NCBI GenBank assembly: GCA_021733795.1
Contig: JAIPKB010000030.1
Coordinates: forward strand, 1 to 36,027
Length of the DNA: 36,027 nt
Origin: Akkermansiaceae bacterium
GTDB taxonomy: Bacteria; Verrucomicrobiota; Verrucomicrobiia; Verrucomicrobiales; Akkermansiaceae
Direction of reading: 5' to 3'
How positions within the stretch are numbered: position 1 is the first letter of the stretch; every line of letters begins with the position of its first letter. Below are positions 24,501 to 31,425 of this stretch, piece by piece. The notes below the pieces were generated by a model. The model was not told the DNA's origin, searched no databases, and saw only the letters and a program-made list of their open reading frames with translations. A program made the translations under genes and the position numbers.

Positions 24501-25050
24501 GCAGTCAATGCGGTCGGCCACGTACCTTCACGAGGGCGAGCGACTGACCTGTACTGGATGTCACTCACCCAAGGACCGCGCGCCCCCGCAGGCTGGAGCG
24601 ACGCCGCTGGCTCTGCGCCGCGAGCCGTCGAGAATCACCCCCGACGTCGATGGGTCCAATCCCTTCAGCTACCCCCGGTTGGTGCAGCCGGTGCTGGACC
24701 GCAACTGCGTGCCGTGCCATACCAAAGCCGAAAACGCCGACAAGGCCCCCAACCTTGGCCGGGAGCCGATCAAGAACAAGTGGTACGCCTCTTACAACAG
24801 CCTGATCGACAAGTATGCGTTCACCAATTACGGCAACAACCTCTACACCACGCCGGGCAAGTTTGGTGCCCAGGAGTCCAAACTCTACGGGATGCTCATC
24901 AAGGGCCACCATAAGGTGAAACTCTTGCCGGAGGACCTGCACCGCATCACGCTTTGGCTGGACTGCGCGTCGATGTTCTACGGAGTCTTCGAGGCTGAAG
25001 GTGGGGCCGCTCAACTTCGCGGGGAAATTGCCAAGCCGACGCTGGAATGA
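21595..25050 (+). CDS. NPCBM / hydrazine-synthase-alpha-like beta-propeller / dihaem cytochrome c protein
   Basis: A 1151-residue exported protein. The N-terminus is hydrophobic (RLALPACLLALTAYGYV). At about 92-212 lies an NPCBM-type carbohydrate-binding domain (GWGQLHQDRNW, RTFSHGLWVHADSDLTYKLDG, FEVWAGIDKD). A helical region follows, then at about 550-800 TolB/WD40-like propeller blades (LSPDLSYDGRQILFAYVE, DFDPAWLPNGRIVFNSERR, NPSVTNDGRIIYTRWDY) with a Cys-bearing GGYLRCGRVCPTYTLY. The C-terminal domain has two CxxCH haem sites, CTGCH at 986-990 and CVPCH at 1038-1042. Propeller plus dihaem order resembles hydrazine synthase alpha, but no other anammox gene is present, and such homologues are frequent in non-anammox Planctomycetes and Verrucomicrobia. 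A periplasmic redox protein acting on carbohydrate is my inference. The ATG is preferred over a TTG at 21541 because of a Shine-Dalgarno sequence. Confidence 0.8.
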   Translation: MRHAIWTICEGSAGRLALPACLLALTAYGYVDTSSGEVGRVVSDGATWSEALSTARAAFIQSAGKAASGQPAIAFKPFDSGPIAGNGPARQISVNVEGLDSIRLITTLVQGQANCHIWGEPVLVAADGAKTTLGSLKPTRVIVGWGQLHQDRNWQDHPLQVGDRTFSHGLWVHADSDLTYKLDGKYQRFEVWAGIDKDRAEGTAHFQVLNGTNPELPTQWQQVAGQHPLQSGWMISDLGGYQLLNWFNDRLDAALEQSMIADALAQAGIGGQSLRDELKALTDAKIPAGHARWLDLYARTCNFRQVARIIVQAGPWAKSGILKDLDALAADKVGIDDPRWAVLQGWVRMYVELGVQYEALKHDLANRNAITGRAAEALRQDSLILASDRDPLDVVLRRTAALAADLKRKAGQTKLAEMEKQLADLARQAGQIAVSDTEARHGLFLKASQLRRQIAFTNPLLNFDKILFIKRHKSMYDHMCDQFYGMAQMPGGGLYTLNNAFSDSPTVTDVLAGSTVANGRLKGQRLWGGPDRKWNIRFDGMGNQGGEPTEGGSFLSPDLSYDGRQILFAYVECRGEINHRHHTDPNKGHWDEGRCYHVFKVNVDGSDLAQLTDGTWNDFDPAWLPNGRIVFNSERRGGYLRCGRVCPTYTLYDMAADGSGINCLSFHETNEWNPSVTNDGRIIYTRWDYVDRFGCTAHHPWITTLDGADARAVHGNFGPREARPDMELDIRAVPGSVKFVATAAPHHGQAFGSLVLINPNIPDDDAMGPVRRITPEVGFPESQGGTNTYGMAWPLSDDYYLCSYDAGNELGKGAWNFGIYLVDSFGNKELLYRDEKIACMSPIPLTPRPAPPVTLSMDPAKIAARGPSHPGKPGEATVAVVNTYDGQRPWPAGTVIKSLRIFKLLPMSVPSGLAPQETGKRIEFAGDSVVPVRHVLGTVPVEADGSANFTVPANVEIFFQALDANGLAVQSMRSATYLHEGERLTCTGCHSPKDRAPPQAGATPLALRREPSRITPDVDGSNPFSYPRLVQPVLDRNCVPCHTKAENADKAPNLGREPIKNKWYASYNSLIDKYAFTNYGNNLYTTPGKFGAQESKLYGMLIKGHHKVKLLPEDLHRITLWLDCASMFYGVFEAEGGAAQLRGEIAKPTLE

Positions 25051-25085
25051 AGAAGAAGTGAACTGCTAGATTAGCAAATGACAGC

Positions 25086-25157
25086 TCACGAGGAGGGGAT
25101 GGAGAGATAATCACGAGGAGGTAACGGAAAGATCACGAGGAGGTGACGGAGAGATAA
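25086..25157 (+). repeat. Three tandem 25-bp repeats carrying Shine-Dalgarno-like cores
   Basis: Units at 25086-25110, 25111-25132 (three bases short) and 25133-25157. The consensus is TCACGAGGAGG, then a variable RNRAYGG, then ARAGATAA. Each unit holds GAGGAGG followed by GGA, TAA or TGA; the third, GGAGGTGA, is a perfect complement of the usual 16S rRNA 3' end. No gene starts within range of any of them. They lie between the giant dihaem gene and the RAYT promoter. Confidence 0.85.
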
Positions 25158-25170
25158 TCGTCAATTTCTC

Positions 25171-25198
25171 TTGACTGTGTCTCAATCTGGGGTAGGAT
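25171..25198 (+). promoter_or_regulatory. Promoter of the RAYT transposase gene
   Basis: TTGACT (25171-25176), a 16-bp spacer and TAGGAT (25193-25198). The predicted leader is about 70 nt and holds an 8-codon frame, MKRPPINP, at 25234-25260. The repeat array ends 13 bp upstream of the -35 box. Confidence 0.6.
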
Positions 25199-25275
25199 GG
25201 CCGCCGTGGCGCCGGAATTCCCCTGTCACATCCATGAAAAGACCCCCGATCAACCCGTAACCACACCCTGAAACC

Positions 25276-26379
25276 ATGAGACGCGCACGCTGGCTGGCCC
25301 CTTGGAAGGACTCGACCGAAAGACCTGTGATCTACCACTGCGTGACACGCGTGGTGGAACGACGGCTCGCTTTTGGACCGGAGGAAAAGGAGAAATTCCG
25401 CACGTTCATGCGGATGTATGAGAATTTTTCGGGCTGCCGGGTGCTGGCCTACTGTCTGATGGGCAACCACGTCCATATCCTGCTGGAAGTACCCCCGATG
25501 CCCGACGGCGGACTGACCGACGCGGAACTGCTCAAACGCCTCCGGGCGCTCTACAACGGGGTTGAGGTGGGGCTGGTGGCCAAGGAGTTGCGGGAGGCGC
25601 GTAAAGCCGTCGGGCAGGGGCTGGCGGACGAGTCCTACGTGGCGGCCATCCACGAGCGGTTCACCTACCGGATGCACGATCTGGGCGAGTTCATGAAGAC
25701 GCTGCTGGCACGCTTCACGCGGTGGTTCAACGTTCAACACCTGCGCACGGGCGCGCTGTGGGAAAGCCGCTTCAAGAGCGTGCTGGTGGAGGAGGGGATC
25801 GCGTCGCGGACGATGGCGGCGTATATCGATTTGAACCCGGTTAGGGCGGGAATGGTGACCGACCCGGCCGAATACCGGTGGAGCAGCTACGGTGAGGCGA
25901 TGGGTGGGGGGGCTAAGGGCAACGGAGCCAAGGCGCGAGGCGGGTTGGTGCGGGCGATCATGGCGCACAAGGGTTATGCGGCGGATGCGCGGCACTGGGC
26001 GGGGGCGGTGAGCAAGGAGTACCGGATGATTCTGTTGGCTGAGGGGATGGAGAGCCTGCGGGAAGAGGTGGACGCGGACGGGAAGTTGCAGGTGAAAGTG
26101 GTGCGCAAGGGGATGAGCAAGGAAGTGGCGGAGGAAGAGAAGCGGCGCCTGGAGCGCCGGCGTGATTTGCTGATGCGGCAGATGTTGCGTTATCGGGTGC
26201 GGTATTTTTCGGATGGGGTGGCGATTGGGAGCCGTGGTTTTGTGGATGGGGTGTTCAAGGCGTGCCGTGAGCGTTTCAGTGCGAGGCGGACCAGCGGCGC
26301 GCGCCGGATGCGGGGTGCGGGCGCGGCGGCGGCGGGAGTGATCTGGAGCGCGCGGGATTTGAAGGTGGGGGTTGGGTAA
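25276..26379 (+). CDS. REP-associated tyrosine transposase (RAYT, Y1_Tnp family)
   Basis: A 367-residue single-strand nuclease/transposase of the IS200-like group that acts on REP-type hairpins. Visible blocks: PVIYHCVTRVVERRLAF, the HuH motif in LMGNHVHILLEVP (H65, H67), LRTGALWESRFKSVLVE, AAYIDLNPVRAGMVTDPAEYRWSSY, a basic helix about residues 270-300, and a C-terminal GSRGFVDGVFKACRERFSARR. The length suits the long RAYTs of this phylum rather than the ~200-residue enterobacterial type. The catalytic Tyr is unclear: the segment LLARFTRWFN, where I would expect it, has only Phe and Trp. GTGG-headed hairpins at 1, 38, 33495 and 35989 are possible substrates. No inverted repeats bound the gene, as is normal for RAYTs. 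Confidence 0.9.
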   Translation: MRRARWLAPWKDSTERPVIYHCVTRVVERRLAFGPEEKEKFRTFMRMYENFSGCRVLAYCLMGNHVHILLEVPPMPDGGLTDAELLKRLRALYNGVEVGLVAKELREARKAVGQGLADESYVAAIHERFTYRMHDLGEFMKTLLARFTRWFNVQHLRTGALWESRFKSVLVEEGIASRTMAAYIDLNPVRAGMVTDPAEYRWSSYGEAMGGGAKGNGAKARGGLVRAIMAHKGYAADARHWAGAVSKEYRMILLAEGMESLREEVDADGKLQVKVVRKGMSKEVAEEEKRRLERRRDLLMRQMLRYRVRYFSDGVAIGSRGFVDGVFKACRERFSARRTSGARRMRGAGAAAAGVIWSARDLKVGVG

Positions 26380-26389
26380 GGTGGCGGGC

Positions 26390-26482
26390 ATGTGCTGCGG
26401 GACATGGAGTCGTGCGTTGGTGAACGAGGCGTTTGCGGGTGCGCGGGAGCGTTTCTGCAAGAGGCGCAAGGAAGATCATACC
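26390..26482 (+). pseudogene. C-terminal remnant of a second RAYT transposase
   Basis: Ten bases after the RAYT stop, in another frame, the translation reads SRALVNEAFAGARERFCKRR (26408-26467). It lines up with the intact RAYT tail SRGFVDGVFKACRERFSARR: S-R, V-(N/D), F, A/C-R-E-R-F and R-R are shared. The fragment lacks the HuH domain and runs into non-coding sequence after about 26482. It marks a second RAYT copy, or a duplicated tail, at this site. Confidence 0.55.
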
Positions 26483-26610
26483 TCTTCATTCCGGATTTTG
26501 CCGGGAATCCATCCTAATGCAGTCGCCCTGCCTCACCCCACCCGCATCCGGGATTGCCAACCCGCCCTTGATGCTGTCTATTGCCCCGGCACCGCAACCA
26601 GCCTTCCATC

Positions 26611-27387
26611 ATGCCCGTTCTTCACATCGCCGACCGCACCTTCCACTCCCGCCTGTTTCTCGGGACCGGAAAGTTTCCGTCCAATGAGGTCATGCGCGAC
26701 GCCCTGGCCGCCAGTGGGGCCGAAATCGTCACCGTCGCCCTGCGCCGCGCGGACCTCAGCGGCGGCCACGATCCATTCGCCAATATCCTCGATTTCATCG
26801 ACCCGGAAAAATACCTGATCCTGCCCAATACCAGCGGCGCGATGAATGCCGAGGAAGCCGTCCGCCTGGCCCGCCTCGCCGCCGCCGCCGGCCTGCCAAA
26901 ATGGGTGAAACTCGAAATCCACCCGGACCCGACCTACCTGCTCCCCGATCCCATCGAAACCCTCAAAGCCGCTGAAATCCTCGTCAAGGAGGGCTTCACC
27001 GTGTTGCCCTACATCAACGCCGACCCGGTCCTTGCCAAACGCCTGCAGGAAGCCGGCACCGCCACCGTCATGCCGCTCGGCTCTCCCATCGGCTCCAACC
27101 GCGGCCTCGCCACCCGCGACCAACTCCGGATCATCATCGCCCAAGCCATCGTCCCGGTGGTCGTGGACGCCGGGATCGGCGCGCCTAGCCACGCCGCCGA
27201 GGCCATGGAACTCGGTGCCGACGCGGTGCTGGTCAACACCGCCATCGCCATCGCCAGCGACCCGTGCCGGATGGCCGGCGCCTTCAAAGTCGCCGTCCAG
27301 GCCGGCCGCGCCGCCTACGACATGGGCCTGCCCGAACCGCTCGACCACGCCAGCGCCACCAGCCCGCTCACCGGGTTTCTCGGATGA
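26611..27387 (+). CDS. thiG: Thiazole synthase
   Basis: A cytoplasmic (beta/alpha)8 enzyme that makes the thiazole phosphate of thiamine from deoxyxylulose phosphate, dehydroglycine and ThiS thiocarboxylate. The 258-residue protein has [12 protein letters not shown] (13-24), the Schiff-base lysine K100 in [58 protein letters not shown] and [30 protein letters not shown], all highly characteristic. The ATG at 26611 is the usual start; the frame is open 10 codons further. It stands without thiS, thiH/thiO or thiF beside it, and no TPP-riboswitch CUGAGA motif is visible upstream. Confidence 0.96.
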   Translation: MPVLHIADRTFHSRLFLGTGKFPSNEVMRDALAASGAEIVTVALRRADLSGGHDPFANILDFIDPEKYLILPNTSGAMNAEEAVRLARLAAAAGLPKWVKLEIHPDPTYLLPDPIETLKAAEILVKEGFTVLPYINADPVLAKRLQEAGTATVMPLGSPIGSNRGLATRDQLRIIIAQAIVPVVVDAGIGAPSHAAEAMELGADAVLVNTAIAIASDPCRMAGAFKVAVQAGRAAYDMGLPEPLDHASATSPLTGFLG

Positions 27388-27443
27388 AAAGAACCCCCAT
27401 CCCCTTGCGTCACTCCGATCCCAAATCCAATCGCTAAGATACC

Positions 27444-29558
27444 ATGCCTCCCATGACCCGCCTGCTCCTGCTGGCCAGCCTGGCCCCAATCCACGCCCAA
27501 ACCTTGCTCGATCCCCTGATGGTCACCGCCACCCGCACCCCCGGTGACCGCGCGGACGCACCCTACACCACCGACTTCATCGCCCAGGATTTCATCCGCC
27601 AACAAGCCCGCCGCACACTGCCGGATGCTCTCCAATACACCCCCGGCGTGCTCGTCCAGAAGACCGCCAACGGCCACGGTTCACCCTTCATCCGCGGCTT
27701 CACCGGCCGCCAGAACCTGCTGCTCATGGACGGCGTCCGCATCAACAACTCCACCTTCCGCAGCGGACCCATCCAATACTGGAACACCATCGATCCGCTC
27801 TCGCTCGACCACGTCGAACTGGTCAAAAGCCAGGGCTCCGTGCTCTACGGCTCCGATGCCATCGGCGGCACCCTCAACGCCTTCGGCAAAAGCGCCCGGT
27901 TCCGCGACCAACCAACCGGTGCGGCCTACGTCAGCGGACTGGCATCCTACGAGTTCCGCAGCAACGGCCAAGGCAGCCACCAGGGCCGCCTCGAAGCCGA
28001 AACCGGCATCGGCGGTTGCTTCGGGGTTTTATTGGGGTACTCGCTCAAGGACTTCGGTGATATCGAGGATTCCGCCGTCGGCCGGATGCACGGCACCGGC
28101 TACCCGGAGCAGGATTACGACCTCCGGCTCGACTACGCCATCACTCCGGACTCCACCCTAACCTTCGCCAGCTACTACGTGAACCAGGACGAGATTTCCC
28201 GCTGGCACCGCACCACCGCCAACCCGGGTTGGACCGATGGCAGCCACGTCACCACCCCCGGCAAGTGGAGCGTCAACAGCTTCGATCAGGAACGCTCGCT
28301 CAGCTACCTGCGCTACGCCGGCGCCGACCCCCGGGCGGATGCCGCCATCAACCGCTGGAGCGCCACCCTCTCCTATCAGGCGTCCGACGACTCGGAATTC
28401 CAAAACCGGCTACCCGACCCCGGTGCCGGTTCACGCCCGATCCGCGGCTACTCCGTCCATGTGGAAACCCTGGGCCTCGACCTCGAACTGGAATCCAAAC
28501 TCGGCCCCGGCGAACTGGTCTATGGGCTCGATTTCTATCACGACAACGTCGATTCCTCGGGGTATCAGACGAATGCCGCCGACAGCAACCGCCGCGAAAG
28601 CCTGCCGGTGGCGGACGACTCCAGCTATGACACCTTGGGCCTCTACTCTCAATACATCTGGCACGCCACCCCGGCCTTCGATCTCACCGGCGGTGTCCGC
28701 TACACCCATGTCGAGGCCGACCTCGGACGCTACTATGATGCCACCAACACCCTGCGCTACGGTCAATCCCAAAACTGGGACGCAGTAGTCGGTTCGCTGC
28801 GCGGAATCTATCATCTCAACCCGGAGTGGAGCCTTTACGGCGGACTGTCCCAGGCCTTCCGCGCACCCAATCTCGACGACCTCTCCGGCAACCTGGCCGC
28901 CAAATCCGGCGGCACCGCGCTCGGTAACATCAACCTCGATCCCGAGCGGTTCATTACCTACGAGTTGGGGTTGCGCCAACAAACCGAAACCCTGGCCTGG
29001 AGCCTGGCCGCCTTCTACACCGACGCCACCGACATGATCGTCGGGGTGCCGGTCACTCCGGGCAACGCCAACACCATCGCCACCAACGCCAGCAGCGGCT
29101 ATATCTATGGCTTCGAGCTTGAGGGAGCGTGGCGCTTCCATCCGCAGTGGGAGTTGTCCGGCTTCGCCGCCTGGCAGGACGGACGCAACCAGTCCCCCGC
29201 CTTCGTCGGCAGCCCGGATCAGGACAAACCCAACACCCGCCAACTCCCTCTCTCCGCCTCACTGGCCCTCCGCTGGACCCACCCGTCTGACAAATACTGG
29301 ATCGAGGGCCGCCTGCTCGCCGCCGACCTCGAGGACCGCATCACCGCCGCCGACCAGGCGGCCGACAGCCAGCGCATCCCCACCGGCGGCACCCCGGGTT
29401 ACCTCGTCGCCTCGCTGCGCGCGGGCTGGACCGTCAACGACCACCTCGACCTCACCGCCGGCCTCGACAATCTAAGCGATCAAGCCTACCGCAACCACGG
29501 CTCCGGCCAGAACGAACCCGGATTCGGAGCCGCCGTCGGCGCCCGGGTGAAGTGGTGA
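27444..29558 (+). CDS. TonB-dependent outer-membrane receptor
   Basis: A 704-residue ligand-gated beta-barrel for energised uptake. It has a short signal peptide (MTRLLLLASLAPIHAQ) and a TonB-box-like DPLMVTATRT. The plug domain (about 35-150) shows ARRTLPDALQYTPGVLVQ, SPFIRGFTGRQNLLLMDGVRINNSTFR and VELVKSQGSVLYGSDAIGGTLN. The rest is alternating aromatic barrel strands containing QAFRAPNLDDLSG and ending NEPGFGAAVGARVKW. The ligand is unknown; plug motifs are of the BtuB/siderophore kind. It starts 56 bp after thiG, so a thiamine-related cargo is possible but unproven. A second ATG at 27453 may be the true start; TAAGAT at 27435-27440 is a possible -10 box for it. Confidence 0.9.
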   Translation: MPPMTRLLLLASLAPIHAQTLLDPLMVTATRTPGDRADAPYTTDFIAQDFIRQQARRTLPDALQYTPGVLVQKTANGHGSPFIRGFTGRQNLLLMDGVRINNSTFRSGPIQYWNTIDPLSLDHVELVKSQGSVLYGSDAIGGTLNAFGKSARFRDQPTGAAYVSGLASYEFRSNGQGSHQGRLEAETGIGGCFGVLLGYSLKDFGDIEDSAVGRMHGTGYPEQDYDLRLDYAITPDSTLTFASYYVNQDEISRWHRTTANPGWTDGSHVTTPGKWSVNSFDQERSLSYLRYAGADPRADAAINRWSATLSYQASDDSEFQNRLPDPGAGSRPIRGYSVHVETLGLDLELESKLGPGELVYGLDFYHDNVDSSGYQTNAADSNRRESLPVADDSSYDTLGLYSQYIWHATPAFDLTGGVRYTHVEADLGRYYDATNTLRYGQSQNWDAVVGSLRGIYHLNPEWSLYGGLSQAFRAPNLDDLSGNLAAKSGGTALGNINLDPERFITYELGLRQQTETLAWSLAAFYTDATDMIVGVPVTPGNANTIATNASSGYIYGFELEGAWRFHPQWELSGFAAWQDGRNQSPAFVGSPDQDKPNTRQLPLSASLALRWTHPSDKYWIEGRLLAADLEDRITAADQAADSQRIPTGGTPGYLVASLRAGWTVNDHLDLTAGLDNLSDQAYRNHGSGQNEPGFGAAVGARVKW

Positions 29559-29582
29559 CTCCCGAGCATTGGATCTGGGACG

Positions 29583-29598
29583 GGGAGCCCCCCCTCCC
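29583..29598 (+). terminator. GC hairpin after the TonB-dependent receptor gene
   Basis: GGGAG (29583-29587) and CTCCC (29594-29598) flank a C-run loop, 24 bp after the receptor stop. There is no T-run, so it is at best a weak terminator. The rest of the 143-bp gap to 29702 shows nothing clear. Confidence 0.25.
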
Positions 29599-29701
29599 GC
29601 AAGGCCACGAACTCATCGCACGCAACTGGGTTCTGGAAGTCAGTGCTCGCTGGCCTCAGGCATGACAAGAAGATCCCCAACAAGCAAAACCTTATCCCAT
29701 A

Positions 29702-30370
29702 ATGAAATTATTCATACCTTACCTGCTGATTGCGAGTACTCTCACCGCTCGGGTCAACGCCGTGGAGATCAATGACAACGTATTTGGGTTCCGCGTGGAA
29801 GTTCCAGAAACATTTGTCGAGTTGGAAGCCGACTCGTCTGATCCCGATACAATCCATAAATACATTGAGCGTGAACCAGCCCCGAATCAGCCGGCATGCG
29901 TAATACAGATTCAAAGACTCAGAGGCTTGATCGGGCTGGATTCACGAATGGCTGATACTGAAATCCCGGTCGAGCAAGGAGTTGCCACAACGGTACAGGA
30001 GTATGTTTGGAGGGATCATAAAATGGACGTTTTGCGTCAGACGTTGACCCTGCCGGGGGATATCCAATATGTGGTATTCGGCATTCAATACCCCTTGAGT
30101 GGGGAGGCTGTTCAGGTGCAGGTTGGCGGGCCGCAAGCCAGAGAAAGTGAAGTGCATTCATTGTTTTCCCGAGTTGCTACAAGCTTCCTGAATGACAAAC
30201 CATTGTATGCGCCTGATAAGCCTGTTACCGTCATTACTCGAGAGTTATCAACAGACGAACGTTTCAGTAAGTTGATGAGGGGAACCATAAAGCTGGCAAT
30301 CACGGTGGTAGCCGTCGTGTTTCTGCTACTTGTCCTGATGAGGGCGATTTCAAAGAAGAAGGAGGGATAA
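29702..30370 (+). CDS. Exported protein with C-terminal membrane helix, unknown function, AT-richer than neighbours
   Basis: A 222-residue protein. It has a signal peptide (MKLFIPYLLIASTLTARVNA), a beta-rich central domain (VFGFRVEVPETFVELEADS; VEQGVATTVQEYVWRDHKMDVLRQTLTLPGDIQYVVFGIQYPL), and one membrane helix at about 196-214 (LAITVVAVVFLLLVLM) followed by the basic tail RAISKKKEG. The topology would leave the domain in the periplasm and the tail inside. I recognise no family. Base composition and codon use differ visibly from the flanking genes (many A/T third positions, e.g. AAA, TTA, CAT), suggesting later arrival. No Shine-Dalgarno sequence is seen. It stands alone between the TonB receptor and a convergent Wzz-like gene. 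Confidence 0.75.
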   Translation: MKLFIPYLLIASTLTARVNAVEINDNVFGFRVEVPETFVELEADSSDPDTIHKYIEREPAPNQPACVIQIQRLRGLIGLDSRMADTEIPVEQGVATTVQEYVWRDHKMDVLRQTLTLPGDIQYVVFGIQYPLSGEAVQVQVGGPQARESEVHSLFSRVATSFLNDKPLYAPDKPVTVITRELSTDERFSKLMRGTIKLAITVVAVVFLLLVLMRAISKKKEG

Positions 30371-30438
30371 CGACAATCGCACCGAATCGCCTGTCAATTC
30401 ACAGCAGTTTCTTCCACAAAATCACCCCACGCTTCCCG

Positions 30439-31263
30439 TTATCGCTCAGCAACAGGATCAACGGTCCTTTTCCGGCGTCCCGGCACCCAGGCGGCGATCA
30501 GCGCCAGCACTGGTGAGACGGCCAGCCCGCCCAACGCGCCAACGACCAGATTGACCTGAAACCGGGGCGAGATCGGCAGCTTCGGCACCTCCGGGGACTT
30601 GAAGACGATGATCTTGGCCGCCCTGGGGTTTTGTTCCGCCAGTTTCCGCCCCTTCTCGGCCAGAGCCTCGCCGGTCATCGGCGGCCTCGGCTCCTCAAAC
30701 GCCACCGGAGCTTCCGCCGGTGATTCTTCCGCAGGGCGGATTTCAATCTCCTTCTCCCGCACAATATCCATCAGCTTTTTCCGCGCCTCTTCCACCCTTT
30801 TTTCCTGGTCACTCACGCTTTTCTCCAATTCCTTCAAGGCCCGTTGCGCGTCCAGTCGGTCATTTTCCACCAGGTAGTCACCACCGGCCTGGATGACCGC
30901 CCACGCAATATCCCGCGCCCGCTCCGGATCGGCGGCGCGCGCCCGCAGTTCCACCCGCTTGGCTGAACCCTCCCCGATCAACCCGGCGGATACCATCCCC
31001 CGCAACCGGTCCAGCGCTGCCTCGGGGTCTACCCCCTCGGCTGGGATGAAATCGAGCCGTTGCAGCGCCTGGCGCAGCACGTTGGGGGATGCCATCAGGT
31101 GGCTGCCATCGGTCCACAAGCCGGACTTGAACGAAACCTCCATTTCCGCCCGTGATTCATAGATCCGCGGCATCCGGTAGCTGATGACCGCAGCCGCGAT
31201 CAAGCCCATTCCAGAGCACAATGCGGCCATCCCAAGTAACCACCCGCGCCAGCGTCTGAGCAT
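30439..31263 (-). CDS. Wzz-like polysaccharide chain-length/co-polymerase protein
   Basis: A 274-residue inner-membrane protein with the polysaccharide-copolymerase layout: an N-terminal membrane helix (about 9-28, GMAALCSGMGLIAAAVISY), a periplasmic domain beginning MPRIYESRAEMEVSF (the Wzz 'Y-x-A/S' region), a coiled coil (about 135-175, ALKELEKSVSDQEKRVEEARKKLMDIV), and a second helix near 237-260 preceded by the Pro-rich SPEVPKLPISPRFQ. Family length is normal. It presumably helps set the length of an O-antigen or exopolysaccharide; no wzx/wzy is nearby. Its promoter at 31270-31297 puts the transcript start on the A of the ATG. No C-terminal tyrosine kinase domain is present. Confidence 0.75.
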   Translation of the reverse strand: MLRRWRGWLLGMAALCSGMGLIAAAVISYRMPRIYESRAEMEVSFKSGLWTDGSHLMASPNVLRQALQRLDFIPAEGVDPEAALDRLRGMVSAGLIGEGSAKRVELRARAADPERARDIAWAVIQAGGDYLVENDRLDAQRALKELEKSVSDQEKRVEEARKKLMDIVREKEIEIRPAEESPAEAPVAFEEPRPPMTGEALAEKGRKLAEQNPRAAKIIVFKSPEVPKLPISPRFQVNLVVGALGGLAVSPVLALIAAWVPGRRKRTVDPVAER

Positions 31264-31269
31264 GGCGCG

Positions 31270-31297
31270 ATTCTATCCAAGCAGCCCGCCCGGTCAA
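31270..31297 (-). promoter_or_regulatory. Promoter producing a leaderless Wzz-like mRNA
   Basis: On the minus strand, TTGACC (31297-31292), a 16-bp spacer and TAGAAT (31275-31270). Only 6 bp separate the -10 box from the ATG, so transcription should begin at or within a base of the start codon. Confidence 0.7.
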
Positions 31298-31326
31298 GCA
31301 AAAACTCCCCGGAGCCCTGAGGCGTT

Positions 31327-31425
31327 CATTCCGCTGGCGGCGCGTTGGAGTTATGGGAGTTATGGGAATTATGGAGCTATTCCCATTCTTTCCATTCTTC
31401 TCATTCTTTCCATCCCGCTGGCGGC
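31327..31425. repeat. Composite short-repeat array between 15-bp direct repeats
   Basis: CATTCCGCTGGCGGC (31327-31341) and CATCCCGCTGGCGGC (31411-31425) bracket two 9-bp-period arrays. Read on the minus strand these are GAAAGAATG-like units (about three) and then TCCCATAAC units (about two and a half). The right-hand direct repeat reaches the protease stop codon. The region lies between the protease and Wzz-like genes, just upstream of the latter's promoter. Confidence 0.7.

Noticed and set aside
21595..25050. Anammox hydrazine synthase
   Set aside because: Only the alpha-like propeller and dihaem layout is present; no beta/gamma subunit or hydrazine dehydrogenase is near, and an NPCBM domain is added.
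25086..25157. CRISPR array
   Set aside because: The repeats are directly abutting with no spacers, and no cas gene is present.
25111..26469. 452-codon minus-strand frame opposite the RAYT gene
   Set aside because: The + strand encodes a recognisable RAYT; the minus frame is His/Pro/Arg-rich without motifs.
26480..26610. TPP riboswitch before thiG
   Set aside because: No CUGAGA or matching thi-box second half is visible in the leader.
30385..30415. TTGACA on the minus strand before the end of the gene at 29702
   Set aside because: The nearest -10-like hexamer is 20 bp away and it would only transcribe antisense to the gene; probably chance.
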